Shown here piece after piece: positions 24,592 through 32,181 of a DNA stretch of 64,000 bases. Location of the stretch: contig JAVBNT010000001.1 of the NCBI GenBank assembly GCA_031551355.1, positions 192,736-256,735 on the forward strand. The letters are read 5' to 3'. The notes below the pieces were generated by a model. That model did no database searches, was not told the DNA's origin, and saw only the letters and a program-made list of their open reading frames with translations. The position numbers and the translations under genes are program-made. This stretch comes from JAVBNT01 sp031551355 (lineage in GTDB: Bacteria > Vulcanimicrobiota > CADAWZ01). Every line of letters starts with the position of its first letter. Position 1 is the stretch's first letter.

Positions 24592-25113
24592 ATGATCAAC
24601 AAAAAAATACAAGACTCTATTAACAAGCAAATAAATGCAGAGATGTTTTCCAGTTACTTATACCTGGCGATGAACGCGTATTTTGAAGATATGGGACTGA
24701 AAGGCTTTGCCCACTGGATGAAGGTACAGGCGCAGGAAGAAATGTGCCATGCGATGATTTTTTACAACTATTTAAATGACAGGGGCGGCAGAGTTATTTT
24801 AGAGAGCATAGAAAAACCGACGTTTGAATGGGCAAATCCTGTTGCCGTCTTTGAAAATGTCTATGCACACGAACAGTATGTCACTTCATTGATAAACGAT
24901 ATCGTTTCACTCTCTATGGAAGAGAAGGATCATGCCACCACCGCGGCACTGCAGTGGTTTGTCACGGAACAGGTAGAGGAGGAAGACAGCGCCAATGATA
25001 TTCTTAACCGCCTTAAACTTGTCGGTTCGGATAATTCGGCTCTTTTCATGATGAATGATGAGTTGGCTACGCGTGTGTTTGCCTTACCGTCTCCTTTGAC
25101 GGGAAAAATTTAA
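24592..25113 (+). CDS. ftnA: Non-heme bacterial ferritin
   Basis: 173 residues, the usual length for FtnA. Stores iron as a ferric mineral in a 24-subunit shell and limits Fenton chemistry. Ferroxidase ligands are seen at Glu17 (INAEMFSSYLYL), Glu50 and His53 (QAQEEMCHAMIFY), with the later Glu/Gln residues in MEEKDHATTAALQWFVTEQ-VEEE. No heme-binding Met of bacterioferritin is evident. AGGAGG precedes the ATG. The C-terminus (VFALPSPLTGKI) is short, as is common in anaerobes. Confidence 0.95.
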   Translation: MINKKIQDSINKQINAEMFSSYLYLAMNAYFEDMGLKGFAHWMKVQAQEEMCHAMIFYNYLNDRGGRVILESIEKPTFEWANPVAVFENVYAHEQYVTSLINDIVSLSMEEKDHATTAALQWFVTEQVEEEDSANDILNRLKLVGSDNSALFMMNDELATRVFALPSPLTGKI

Positions 25114-25137
25114 TTAAATACTTGGGAGGTCCAGGTT

Positions 25138-25806
25138 TTGAGTAATATCGTTTTTAAAAGATTTCTGTCGGCTTTGTTCTTTTTGGCCGTTTGCTTTACA
25201 TTTGTATCTTTGATGTCGGACAGCGTTCTTGCAAAATACTGCCCTCAGTGCGGTGTATATAATGCCGATTCAAATGTCTATTGCGTTAAGTGCGGAACCG
25301 AATTCAAGAATACAAATGCCCACAAAATCAGGGTGGGAATAATATTTATCTCTTCAGTGCATCCCGGCGACAGCGCTAAGTTTACCATCTACTATAAGGG
25401 TTCGGTAACTCCGTTCTTTGTATGGAATCCTAAGGGTAAATACGAAATCGGTGAAACACGTCTGCCGATACTTGAGGATATGATATTTGTCTCGATGAGA
25501 GAAACCGAAATCCCCAATCTGGAAAGCATCCCGGAGCTCGCGAAGAAATATAAAGTAGACAAGATTATGGTTATGAACTACAACTCAAAGAAAACAGAGA
25601 GAGTTCCGTTATTCTCTTCCCAAAGCTATGACGTTTATTTTGATATTACAACTTACGATGCTTCTCACGATTCTGTTCTTCAGGAAAAAAGGTATGAGGG
25701 TTCATTGAAATCCTGGCCTAATGTTACTGTTGTTCAGGTTAGGGATGTTTGTAACAACCTGTGGGAACAGATGGTTCCCAATATCAGAATTTTATTGACT
25801 AAATAG
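25138..25806 (+). CDS. Exported or membrane-anchored zinc-ribbon protein
   Basis: 222 residues from TTG 25138, placed by GGGAGGT at 25124-25130. A signal peptide or membrane anchor (RFLSALFFLAVCFTFVSLM, possible cleavage after SVLA) is followed at once by a Cys4 ribbon: YCPQCGVYNADSNVYCVKCG. The remaining 165 residues form an unassigned, mostly beta region (RVGIIFISSVHPGDSAKFTI, VDKIMVMNYNSKK, YDVYFDITTYD). It might resemble peptidoglycan-associated lipoprotein-like modules that rename stress signals, but I do not recognise it. A zinc ribbon outside the cytoplasm is unusual; if the segment is an anchor, the ribbon would face the periplasm. Confidence 0.7.
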   Translation: MSNIVFKRFLSALFFLAVCFTFVSLMSDSVLAKYCPQCGVYNADSNVYCVKCGTEFKNTNAHKIRVGIIFISSVHPGDSAKFTIYYKGSVTPFFVWNPKGKYEIGETRLPILEDMIFVSMRETEIPNLESIPELAKKYKVDKIMVMNYNSKKTERVPLFSSQSYDVYFDITTYDASHDSVLQEKRYEGSLKSWPNVTVVQVRDVCNNLWEQMVPNIRILLTK

Positions 25807-25826
25807 CATCATAGGATTGCCGGGCC

Positions 25827-25858
25827 GGGACGGTTTTCAGGAATTGTTCCGCCCTTTT
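25827..25858 (+). terminator. Probable terminator
   Basis: GGG-A-CGG pairs with CCGCCC (one bulged base) around an inner GGAA/TTCC region, followed by tttt. It lies between the zinc-ribbon gene and the ATP-grasp gene. Confidence 0.45.
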
Positions 25859-25895
25859 ATAATGTTTAATTTTTAAGGAGTGTAAAAAGAGTATT

Positions 25896-27248
25896 ATGGC
25901 AGAAAAAAGAACAATTGGTCTGATGGATCCGAATTACTACGCATTTATTGTCTCTCTTGAAAATCTGATTGCCAAAGCATGCCCGTCGGTTGAATATAAG
26001 GGTAAAACATATGACATTGCCACCAAACGCATGAAATGTAAACCATATGACGTCCTTGATGCCTGGACGGATACAAACGTTATAATGAACAGAGGAGCTC
26101 ATTGGAATCGCCACAGAGGCAGTTTCTTTGAAATCGTAGGTTGGAAGTCACACCTCATTTATAATATGTTCAGTTTCAAAGCGATCGATAAAAATGCCGG
26201 TTACGGAATGATGCATGAACTGGGACTTAAAGTTCCGGCCACCTGGGCAATCCCCCAGAAAGATTACTCAAAAATGTTTGAGAACCCGGAGAGTAATCTG
26301 CAGGTTGATTTGCTTTTTGAAGATCATGAAATGTTTGATCTCGAAAAAATCGGCGAGGCAGTAGGTTATCCAGCATATATAAAACCGCAGGACGGCGGCG
26401 GCTGGGTCGGCGTAACCAAAGTTAATAATTATGAAGAACTCAGAGATGCTTACGATAAATCGGAAGAAAAGCCGATGAATCTTCAGAAGGCTGTTGAATA
26501 CAAGGAATTTTGCAGAAGCGTCGGCGTTGGCCCTCAGGTTATGCCAATGCACTATAACGCTTCGGCAAAATATTCTCATGACAGGTATATGAGAAATGAA
26601 ACACAGGCTATAGAGTTTAATTTCCTGTCTCCGAAAGAAGAGGAAGAAATCAGAAAACTCACTAAGATCATCAATGCCTTTTACGGATGGGATCATAACT
26701 CCTGTGAATCCCTTTTGACGGAAAGCGGCGATACTTTTATTATTGACTATATAAATGCCTATCCCGACAGTTCGCTGATGTCGCTTCATTTCTACTTCCC
26801 GGGCCTCGTAAAGGCAATGGCGAAATGGCTGATTTTCTGTGCTGTCGTCGGACGTCCCGAAGGCTACGATTTCATGAAAAACTGGCCGAAGTTCTATGCC
26901 GTAAGGGATGAAGGCAGGAAAAAGAACTGGAGCTATGAGAAGCTTCTTGATGAATACGAAAAGATCGCTGATGAATACTGGCAGCGCGATGATTTTGAAA
27001 AATTCTGTCAGGAGAATCTTAAAGATTTTGATCAAAAAGCATACGAGTTTTTTGCTTCCGAAGAGTTTGATGGAATTTTACAGGAAGATGTTTCAAGATT
27101 ATTCAAAATAGCCGATGAAAGACCGGCCAAATACGCTCACTACAGAGGAATCCTTGATTTCTGGGCTCATTGTGAAAAAGAAATTCTTGAAGCGGCAGCG
27201 CCGGTTCCGGTTGCGGCATCAGCAGCTAAAACGACAAAAAAGAAATAG
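25896..27248 (+). CDS. ATP-grasp domain protein, possible amino-acid/peptide ligase
   Basis: 450 residues. The central ATP-grasp signature is visible as KIGEAVGYPAYIKPQDGGGW followed by VGVTKVNNYEELRDAY (lysine-containing beta strand and glycine-rich loop). Metal-site acidic residues are in TFIIDYINAYPDSS. The N-terminus (MDPNYYAFIVSLENLIAKAC) and long helical C-terminus are not from a named family that I recognise. The tail EAAAPVPVAASAAKTTKKK is low complexity. The gene ends 13 bases before pepD, so a ligase and a dipeptidase share one transcript. Carboxylate-amine ligation is the family reaction; the actual substrate is unknown. Confidence 0.68.
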   Translation: MAEKRTIGLMDPNYYAFIVSLENLIAKACPSVEYKGKTYDIATKRMKCKPYDVLDAWTDTNVIMNRGAHWNRHRGSFFEIVGWKSHLIYNMFSFKAIDKNAGYGMMHELGLKVPATWAIPQKDYSKMFENPESNLQVDLLFEDHEMFDLEKIGEAVGYPAYIKPQDGGGWVGVTKVNNYEELRDAYDKSEEKPMNLQKAVEYKEFCRSVGVGPQVMPMHYNASAKYSHDRYMRNETQAIEFNFLSPKEEEEIRKLTKIINAFYGWDHNSCESLLTESGDTFIIDYINAYPDSSLMSLHFYFPGLVKAMAKWLIFCAVVGRPEGYDFMKNWPKFYAVRDEGRKKNWSYEKLLDEYEKIADEYWQRDDFEKFCQENLKDFDQKAYEFFASEEFDGILQEDVSRLFKIADERPAKYAHYRGILDFWAHCEKEILEAAAPVPVAASAAKTTKKK

Positions 27249-27261
27249 GGAGGGAATTGTA

Positions 27262-28728
27262 ATGGTTGACAATTTTGACAAAAGTCCATGGGCAGGTTTG
27301 AAACCTGAGCTTCTTTTTAAGCATTTTTATGCTTTGACCCAGATCCCGCGTCCTTCAAAATCAGAAGGAAAAGTGGCTGATTATCTTATAGACTTCGCGA
27401 AAAAACATTCACTTGATTGGAAAAAAGACGCTGTCGGCAACGTTCTGATCTCTAAAGCCGGTTCCGCCGGTTATGAAAATTCACCGATAGTCATACTTCA
27501 GTCGCATATGGATATGGTTTGCGAAAAAAACAATGATGTCGATTTCGATTTTATGACCCAGCCCCTGAGAATTAAACTGAACGGCGACTTTGTATCCGCG
27601 GACGGAACAAGTCTTGGTGCCGACAACGGTGTTGGTGTAGCCGCATCTCTTGCTGTTTTGGAAGATGCGTCACTTGTTCATCCTCCGCTCGAATGCCTGT
27701 TCACTATGGATGAAGAGACGGGTATGACAGGGGCAAAGGGACTTACGGCTGATTTTCTTAAAGGCAAAAGACTTTTGAATCTGGATTCGGAAGAAGAAGG
27801 CGATATTTATATCGGCTGTGCCGGCGGCATCGACAATAGACTCGTCTTTGTTCCTGAATTTGAGAAACCGGCCTGCAGCGGCGCGCTTAAAGTTACGGTA
27901 AAAGGTTTAAAGGGCGGACACTCGGGACTGGAAATCAATCAGGGCAGAGCCAATGCCATAAAATTGCTTGGACGTTTCCTCTGGAACCTCAGAGCCGACG
28001 GTATAAAATGGGCTGTTGCTTCATTTGCCGGCGGAAATAAAAGAAATGCCATACCCAGAGAAGCTGAAGCAGTACTTTACTGCGGCAACGCCGACGAACT
28101 TAAAAAAGCGGCAAAAATCTGGCAGGTGACATTTACTGAAGAGTTTAAGGATATTGAAGATAAAGTTGAGATTGTTGTTGAGGATGCAAAAGGAACTTTT
28201 GACAAGGTTTTGACCGAGGACTCGGCTGATAAACTCCTGAATGCCATTTTTATTATCCATCACGGCGTCGTAAGAATGAGCCACTCAATCCATGATTTAG
28301 TCGAATCATCCACCAACTTTGCCATCATAAATCTGGAAAACGATCGCTTCGTTATTGACATCTCCCACAGAAGTTCTTCCGCCAGCGTGAAAAACGCCAT
28401 CAGCCAGAGAACGGAAGCCCTGGCCAAACTGCTTGGCTTTGAATATTCAAAAGGCGAAGGCTATCCCGGATGGCAGCCCAATATGGACTCAAAACTTTTA
28501 CATATCGCTGAAGAACAATATAAAAGTCTGTTTAACAAAGAGATTCATGTTAAGGCGATACACGCAGGCCTGGAATGCGGACTGATTATGGAAAAGTATC
28601 CCGGTATGGACGCCGTTTCTTTCGGCCCCACGCTCAGCGGCGTTCACTCTCCCGATGAGAAGATGAATGTCCCGTCGGTAAGCGCGTTTTACGATTTCCT
28701 GCTGCATTACCTCAAAGGCTTAAAGTAA
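27262..28728 (+). CDS. pepD: Xaa-His dipeptidase PepD (aminoacyl-histidine dipeptidase, M20C)
   Basis: 488 residues from ATG 27262, behind a GGGAGGG site; a longer frame from 27115 runs through the ATP-grasp 3' end and was rejected. Dinuclear-zinc M20 motifs are seen: HMDMVCEKN (first His and Asp), DGTSLGADNGVGVAAS (bridging Asp), TMDEETGMTGA (catalytic Glu pair), NLDSEEEGDIYIGCAGG (Asp ligand) and the late His in SGVHSPDEKMNVPS. The lid domain contains GGHSGLEINQGRANAI. It hydrolyses carnosine-like and other unspecific dipeptides in the cytoplasm. A strong terminator follows. Confidence 0.94.
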   Translation: MVDNFDKSPWAGLKPELLFKHFYALTQIPRPSKSEGKVADYLIDFAKKHSLDWKKDAVGNVLISKAGSAGYENSPIVILQSHMDMVCEKNNDVDFDFMTQPLRIKLNGDFVSADGTSLGADNGVGVAASLAVLEDASLVHPPLECLFTMDEETGMTGAKGLTADFLKGKRLLNLDSEEEGDIYIGCAGGIDNRLVFVPEFEKPACSGALKVTVKGLKGGHSGLEINQGRANAIKLLGRFLWNLRADGIKWAVASFAGGNKRNAIPREAEAVLYCGNADELKKAAKIWQVTFTEEFKDIEDKVEIVVEDAKGTFDKVLTEDSADKLLNAIFIIHHGVVRMSHSIHDLVESSTNFAIINLENDRFVIDISHRSSSASVKNAISQRTEALAKLLGFEYSKGEGYPGWQPNMDSKLLHIAEEQYKSLFNKEIHVKAIHAGLECGLIMEKYPGMDAVSFGPTLSGVHSPDEKMNVPSVSAFYDFLLHYLKGLK

Positions 28729-28740
28729 CACAATTCACAC

Positions 28741-28777
28741 AAGATGGCCGGTCCCAAAAAGGATCGGCCATCTTTTA
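28741..28777 (+). terminator. Rho-independent terminator after pepD
   Basis: AAGATGGCCGGTCC (28741-28754) pairs with 28761-28774 over 14 bp with a single G-U pair, and is followed by ttttatag. Confidence 0.88.
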
Positions 28778-28808
28778 TAGTTAGTACGGCTTATCCCTTC
28801 CCGCAAGT

Positions 28809-28970
28809 TAGAGCAATTTGCATTCTATATGTCACTAAATTCAGTTAAACGTCTTGAAAACGGCGTAGCCGTCATCGCGAGTGCAGCGCGGCGATCCGGT
28901 ATTTTATTTACAATATTTGTCTTTACCAAAAGATATAAAGCTTATGACAGTTTGATTGCAAATTGCTCTA
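28809..28970. mobile_element. 162-bp inverted-repeat element with TA ends
   Basis: Perfect 14-bp ends TAGAGCAATTTGCA (28809-28822) and its complement (28957-28970); a second matching block, TGTCA near 28830 and TGACAG near 28945, lies just inside. If the outer TA is a target duplication the element would fit IS630/mariner-type insertion, by inference. A REP-like GTCATCGCGAG sequence sits at 28871-28899. No coding frame. A degenerate related end lies near 29049 and another at 52121-52146. Confidence 0.6.
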
Positions 28971-29143
28971 GAGTTTAATTTTTTATCTCAAATATTATTT
29001 CATGTTAATTGCAAATCTATTGAAACAGGCCTGTCATCCGCGAAAGCTAAGAGCAATTATAATATCTAAATATTTTTAATACTTGAAGGATTGGGTTCAT
29101 AATAACTAAAATCTTAATAAGATAAAAATAGGAGGAAACAATT
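28971..29143. other. Gene-free leader of the lipoprotein gene
   Basis: AT-rich, with a short GTCATCCGCGAAAGC REP-like fragment and a degenerate AGAGCAATTA end near 29049. No frame or structured RNA that I recognise. Confidence 0.35.
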
Positions 29144-29926
29144 TTGAAGAAACATCTTATTTTGTTTGTGTTAAGCGCCGTAATTCTGTGCATCTGCGGC
29201 TGCGGCTCAACGGACGGCAATTCGCTTTTCGGTTCCGGAGGACATCGGGATAAACCTGTTGATAAACTGTATTCCGTATCGGGGAAAGTGGTCTCGTTTA
29301 AGGATTTATCTCCGCTTCAGAATGTCGAAGTCAGTATCGAACCGTTAGCCGGGGGAGAGACGCAAAAAGTGTTTACCGACGCCGCCGGTTATTACCAAAT
29401 AAATAATCTGACGCTAGGAGATTACAAGGTTACGTATTTAAAACCCGGCAGCGGCTACGGCATGGAATACAGGGATATTACCATATCGGCTGATGGACTT
29501 GAAATGGCGGATGTGATCATGAACTCTTCATTGCTAAACCGCTGTTACGGCGGCACACACTATGACTTTGCTTATAGTATAATCGAGACGAGTGACGGCT
29601 GTCTGGCCCTGGCAGGCTATACCTCTTCTCCCTCCGGCGGCGATGTTCCCGACCGCGGCGGCAGAACCGGCAATTATGATATGTGGGTGCTGAAAATAGA
29701 CCCGCGCCAAACCGACCATAGCCGGTCGATAATTTTCAATCAATGCTACGGCGGCGCAGAAAATGACTATGCATATAGCATAATCGAGACGAGTGACGGC
29801 TGCCTGGGCCTGGCGGGCTATACCGATTCTCCCTCCGGCGGCGATGTTCCCGACCGTGGCGGCAGAACCGGCAATTATGATATGTGGGTGCTGAAAATAA
29901 ACGACAAGGGTGAATATAAACTTTAG
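29144..29926 (+). CDS. Lipoprotein with carboxypeptidase-regulatory-like domain and two tandem repeats
   Basis: 260 residues from TTG 29144, with AGGAGGA at 29130-29136. The signal peptide MKKHLILFVLSAVILC ends in a C-x-C-x-C cluster that contains a plausible lipobox (ICGC). Residues about 44-125 form a CarboxypepD_reg-like beta sandwich (YSVSGKVVSFKDLSPLQNVE, TDAAGYYQINNLTLGDYKV). Two 67-residue repeats follow (CYGGTHYDFAYSIIETSDGC, AGYT-SPSGGDVPDRGGRTGN, YDMWVLKI), typical of long surface beta-propeller proteins, but only two blades are present, too few for a closed propeller. A terminator follows. Likely a shortened surface protein. Confidence 0.78.
   Translation: MKKHLILFVLSAVILCICGCGSTDGNSLFGSGGHRDKPVDKLYSVSGKVVSFKDLSPLQNVEVSIEPLAGGETQKVFTDAAGYYQINNLTLGDYKVTYLKPGSGYGMEYRDITISADGLEMADVIMNSSLLNRCYGGTHYDFAYSIIETSDGCLALAGYTSSPSGGDVPDRGGRTGNYDMWVLKIDPRQTDHSRSIIFNQCYGGAENDYAYSIIETSDGCLGLAGYTDSPSGGDVPDRGGRTGNYDMWVLKINDKGEYKL
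29543..29900 (+). repeat. 201-bp tandem duplication within the lipoprotein gene
   Basis: Unit 1 starts at 29543 and unit 2 at 29744. The second half of each unit is nearly identical at base level, including the silent positions of the GDVPDRGGRTGNYDMWVLKI segment. This points to recent duplication or gene conversion. Confidence 0.85.
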
Positions 29927-29953
29927 TTAACAGCCTTTGTCAAAGTATAAAAT

Positions 29954-29980
29954 TCCCGCTCTTTTAGTGCGGGATTTTTA
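29954..29980 (+). terminator. Rho-independent terminator after lipoprotein gene
   Basis: TCCCGC pairs with GCGGGA around a T-rich loop, followed by tttttata. Confidence 0.75.
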
Positions 29981-30139
29981 TATGTACGGGCGCAATTATT
30001 AAAAAATGTTGCTCGCAAATATTTTTTTATGTAATTGGGGCGCCCCTCATCCTTTCCCGTAACTTAAGAATAGGGGAGGAGTTTTTTGGCAAAAAGTGAA
30101 ATTTGAATTGAGGATTATTATTCTTGGAGTAATTACCGA

Positions 30140-30913
30140 ATGGATGAAATATTAAAGCTTTTAGGCGCCGGCAGCAATTCCGGAAATGACGATCAGCAGC
30201 AATATCAGGACCCGCAGCAGGGAGCCAGAAACCCTTACCAGTCTCTGCCGGGCGGCGGTGAAACCTGGGAGTTTGAATCACCTGACGAAGGAATGGATGC
30301 CTGGCGGGCTGCCCAGCAGCAAAACAGCTCCGTTTACAATCTGCCTGCTCCCAGCTCCCCGAGAGGGCACGCTCAGCCTAATGACGACTATGGGCAGAAC
30401 CAGGGTAATGATTATGAAATGGATGGTCAATATCAGGAAGAGTTTTCCGTTCCCGGCGGAGTGCCGATGTCGGAGATTGATATTAAGGAATCGACCGTCG
30501 AAGGTTATATGTCCAGTATGAACCTGCCTTTTGAAAAAGCCGATGCCGGGCTTTGGATGCTGCGCTACGAAGGCGGCGCCAAGGACTATGAAATGTTCGT
30601 CGAGCTCAATTCTCAGGACCTGCGTTTTGTAATGCCGGTTCTGGAGCGCGTCAGGGATGTTTGCCGCGAAAAGGTATGGTACCATTTGCTGCGCCTTAAC
30701 TATGTTACCGACAATATCAGTTTCGGCATCAACAAGCGCGATGAGATCTTTATGGTTATTGAGATTCCCATACGTTATATTTCCTATGAGGACTTCAAAA
30801 GGGCTTTTACATATATCTGCACAATGATGGATGAAGTTTATCCGGAACTGCTGTTCCTGGCGCAGAAACCGACGGCAGTGTCTACTTTCCAGCAATCTAA
30901 AGAGCCTACTTAA
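30140..30913 (+). CDS. YbjN-like (CesT/YopN chaperone fold) protein with disordered N-terminus
   Basis: 257 residues. The first 110 are rich in Gln, Asn, Pro and Gly (DDQQQYQDPQQGARNPYQSL) and probably disordered. The C-terminal 140 show an alternating beta pattern (VEGYMSSMNLPFEKADAGLW, MFVELNSQDLRFVMPVLERV, RLNYVTDNISFGINKRDEIF, IPIRYISYEDFKRAFTYICT) consistent with YbjN/type III chaperone-like domains, which bind peptide segments. The fold assignment is by pattern and moderate. The stop is followed within 5 bases by hairpin repeat copy D. Confidence 0.6.
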   Translation: MDEILKLLGAGSNSGNDDQQQYQDPQQGARNPYQSLPGGGETWEFESPDEGMDAWRAAQQQNSSVYNLPAPSSPRGHAQPNDDYGQNQGNDYEMDGQYQEEFSVPGGVPMSEIDIKESTVEGYMSSMNLPFEKADAGLWMLRYEGGAKDYEMFVELNSQDLRFVMPVLERVRDVCREKVWYHLLRLNYVTDNISFGINKRDEIFMVIEIPIRYISYEDFKRAFTYICTMMDEVYPELLFLAQKPTAVSTFQQSKEPT

Positions 30914-30917
30914 TGAG

Positions 30918-31038
30918 TTGAAATTGGTAAATCTACGCGTCGCAGAAAATTTCTCTCATTCGACGTAGCGTAACTCAATCGTAGAAACTGAATTTGCCTT
31001 AATATCTTCACACTTTTTAAATTGATTACAATTTTTAA
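30918..31038 (+). repeat. Stop-adjacent hairpin repeat, copy D (degenerate)
   Basis: Shared loop motifs are CGCGTCGCAG, TTCTCTCATTCGACGTAGC, CGTAGAAAC and CTTAATATCTTCAC. The outer arms TTGAAATTGGTAA and TTACAATTTTTAA pair imperfectly. It begins 5 bases after the YbjN-like gene. The rest of the gap to 31206 holds nothing else I can support. Confidence 0.6.
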
Positions 31039-31206
31039 CAATAACTTATGTTAGGTAAGAACACTTCTCTCTTCAGAATATAAACAGTATTACGGATATG
31101 TTTTCTATATCGGCAAAAAAATATGAAAAGGTTATAATAAAGATTATAATACGTCACTTCATAATTAGGCTCGTTGCAAGGCAGGTCTACTACTTTTTTA
31201 AATTTC

Positions 31207-32112
31207 TCAAGTTTTTACCCATCCGCTCTGGGTCGAATATTCTTTGAATCCGATATGACGGTAGAACTGATTTTGAGAACAAACATATGCTTTTTTAGCC
31301 CCAAGTCTCGATGCTCTGAGCATTGCTTCAAAAATTGCCGCTTTTGCCAGCCCTTTTTCTCTAAAATCAGGATCAGTTGCAACAGGATCTATATAAGCAT
31401 AGCTACTTCCTGATATATGCCATAATCCGCAATGTGAAGCGTAATTTCCATTAGGAGATATTATTGCAATTACAAGCTCCTGATTTACGTGCGGACTTGC
31501 CAGCCTTATTTTTCTGCCTTCCAATTCTTTTTCATCAAGAAACGGTGGATTCATTTCGAAGTTAAACCCGCGGCATATTATTTTGTTGTATTTATTAAAA
31601 TCCCATCCCTTGTCCATACTTAATATTGAAAATCCATCCGGTAATGTGTAAGTTAGCTCAGGATAGATGTTAATTGCCATTATTTGCTCTTTTTTCGAAT
31701 CTTGTTGTATAAAGCCGTTTTTGAATGCAAGTCTTTTGAGTTTTTTGTCTTCATCCGGAATTATTAACATTGAACTCCCATTTTCTGTAGATGATTTTGC
31801 GGCATACATGGTTGCTTCTTCTTTCAGATAGTTATAATTTGGGTCACAGCATATAACAGCTTCTTCGCAAACATCCGAAAAACATATTGTCGCCACGATC
31901 TTTTCCTGATCTTCCCAAATTCCTATTTTATTTATAAGCCGTTGCAGAAATTCACCTCTCTTTACACTCATTATCCGCACCCATCTGGCCCATAAAAAAT
32001 GAGAGGTTGTAATCTTCTCTCTATTGATGCGCAAAAGAAATTCACATATTTTATGATAGTCTTCTCCAAAAATATTATCGTTGTCGTGATATGTTCTGAA
32101 CGATATGCTCAT
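31207..32112 (-). CDS. GNAT-family N-acetyltransferase
   Basis: 301 residues, about twice a single GNAT domain. The C-terminal domain is standard: YAYIDPVATDPDFREKGLAK followed by AAIFEAMLRASRLGAKKAYV gives the acetyl-CoA pyrophosphate loop (Q/R-x-x-G-x-A), then NQFYRHIGFKEYS. The N-terminal half (IICRGFNFEMNPPF in the middle, EEAVICCDPNYNYLKEEATM earlier) looks like a second, degenerate GNAT fold. Transfers acetyl groups to a small molecule or protein amine; the substrate is not predictable. A hairpin terminator of the upstream gene separates the two minus-strand genes. Confidence 0.82.
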   Translation of the reverse strand: MSISFRTYHDNDNIFGEDYHKICEFLLRINREKITTSHFLWARWVRIMSVKRGEFLQRLINKIGIWEDQEKIVATICFSDVCEEAVICCDPNYNYLKEEATMYAAKSSTENGSSMLIIPDEDKKLKRLAFKNGFIQQDSKKEQIMAINIYPELTYTLPDGFSILSMDKGWDFNKYNKIICRGFNFEMNPPFLDEKELEGRKIRLASPHVNQELVIAIISPNGNYASHCGLWHISGSSYAYIDPVATDPDFREKGLAKAAIFEAMLRASRLGAKKAYVCSQNQFYRHIGFKEYSTQSGWVKT

Positions 32113-32129
32113 ATAAATCCGCCTAAAAT

Positions 32130-32157
32130 AAAAGGCACGGTTAAAACCATGCCTTTT
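32130..32157 (-). terminator. Terminator for the 32182-33324 gene
   Basis: AAAAGGCA-C-GGTT pairs with AACC-A-TGCCTTTT around a 2-base loop, with one C-A mismatch; read on the minus strand it is followed by ATTTTAGG. Confidence 0.65.
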
Positions 32158-32181
32158 GAAATATCTTTTTGTTTTACCGCC

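Noticed and set aside
26268..27035. 255-codon minus-strand frame opposite the ATP-grasp gene
   Set aside because: Shadow of a well-supported plus-strand gene; Phe/Ile-rich translation without domain or ribosome site.
27115..27261. Upstream extension of pepD
   Set aside because: Reads through the 3' end of the ATP-grasp gene in another frame; a GGGAGGG site selects ATG 27262.
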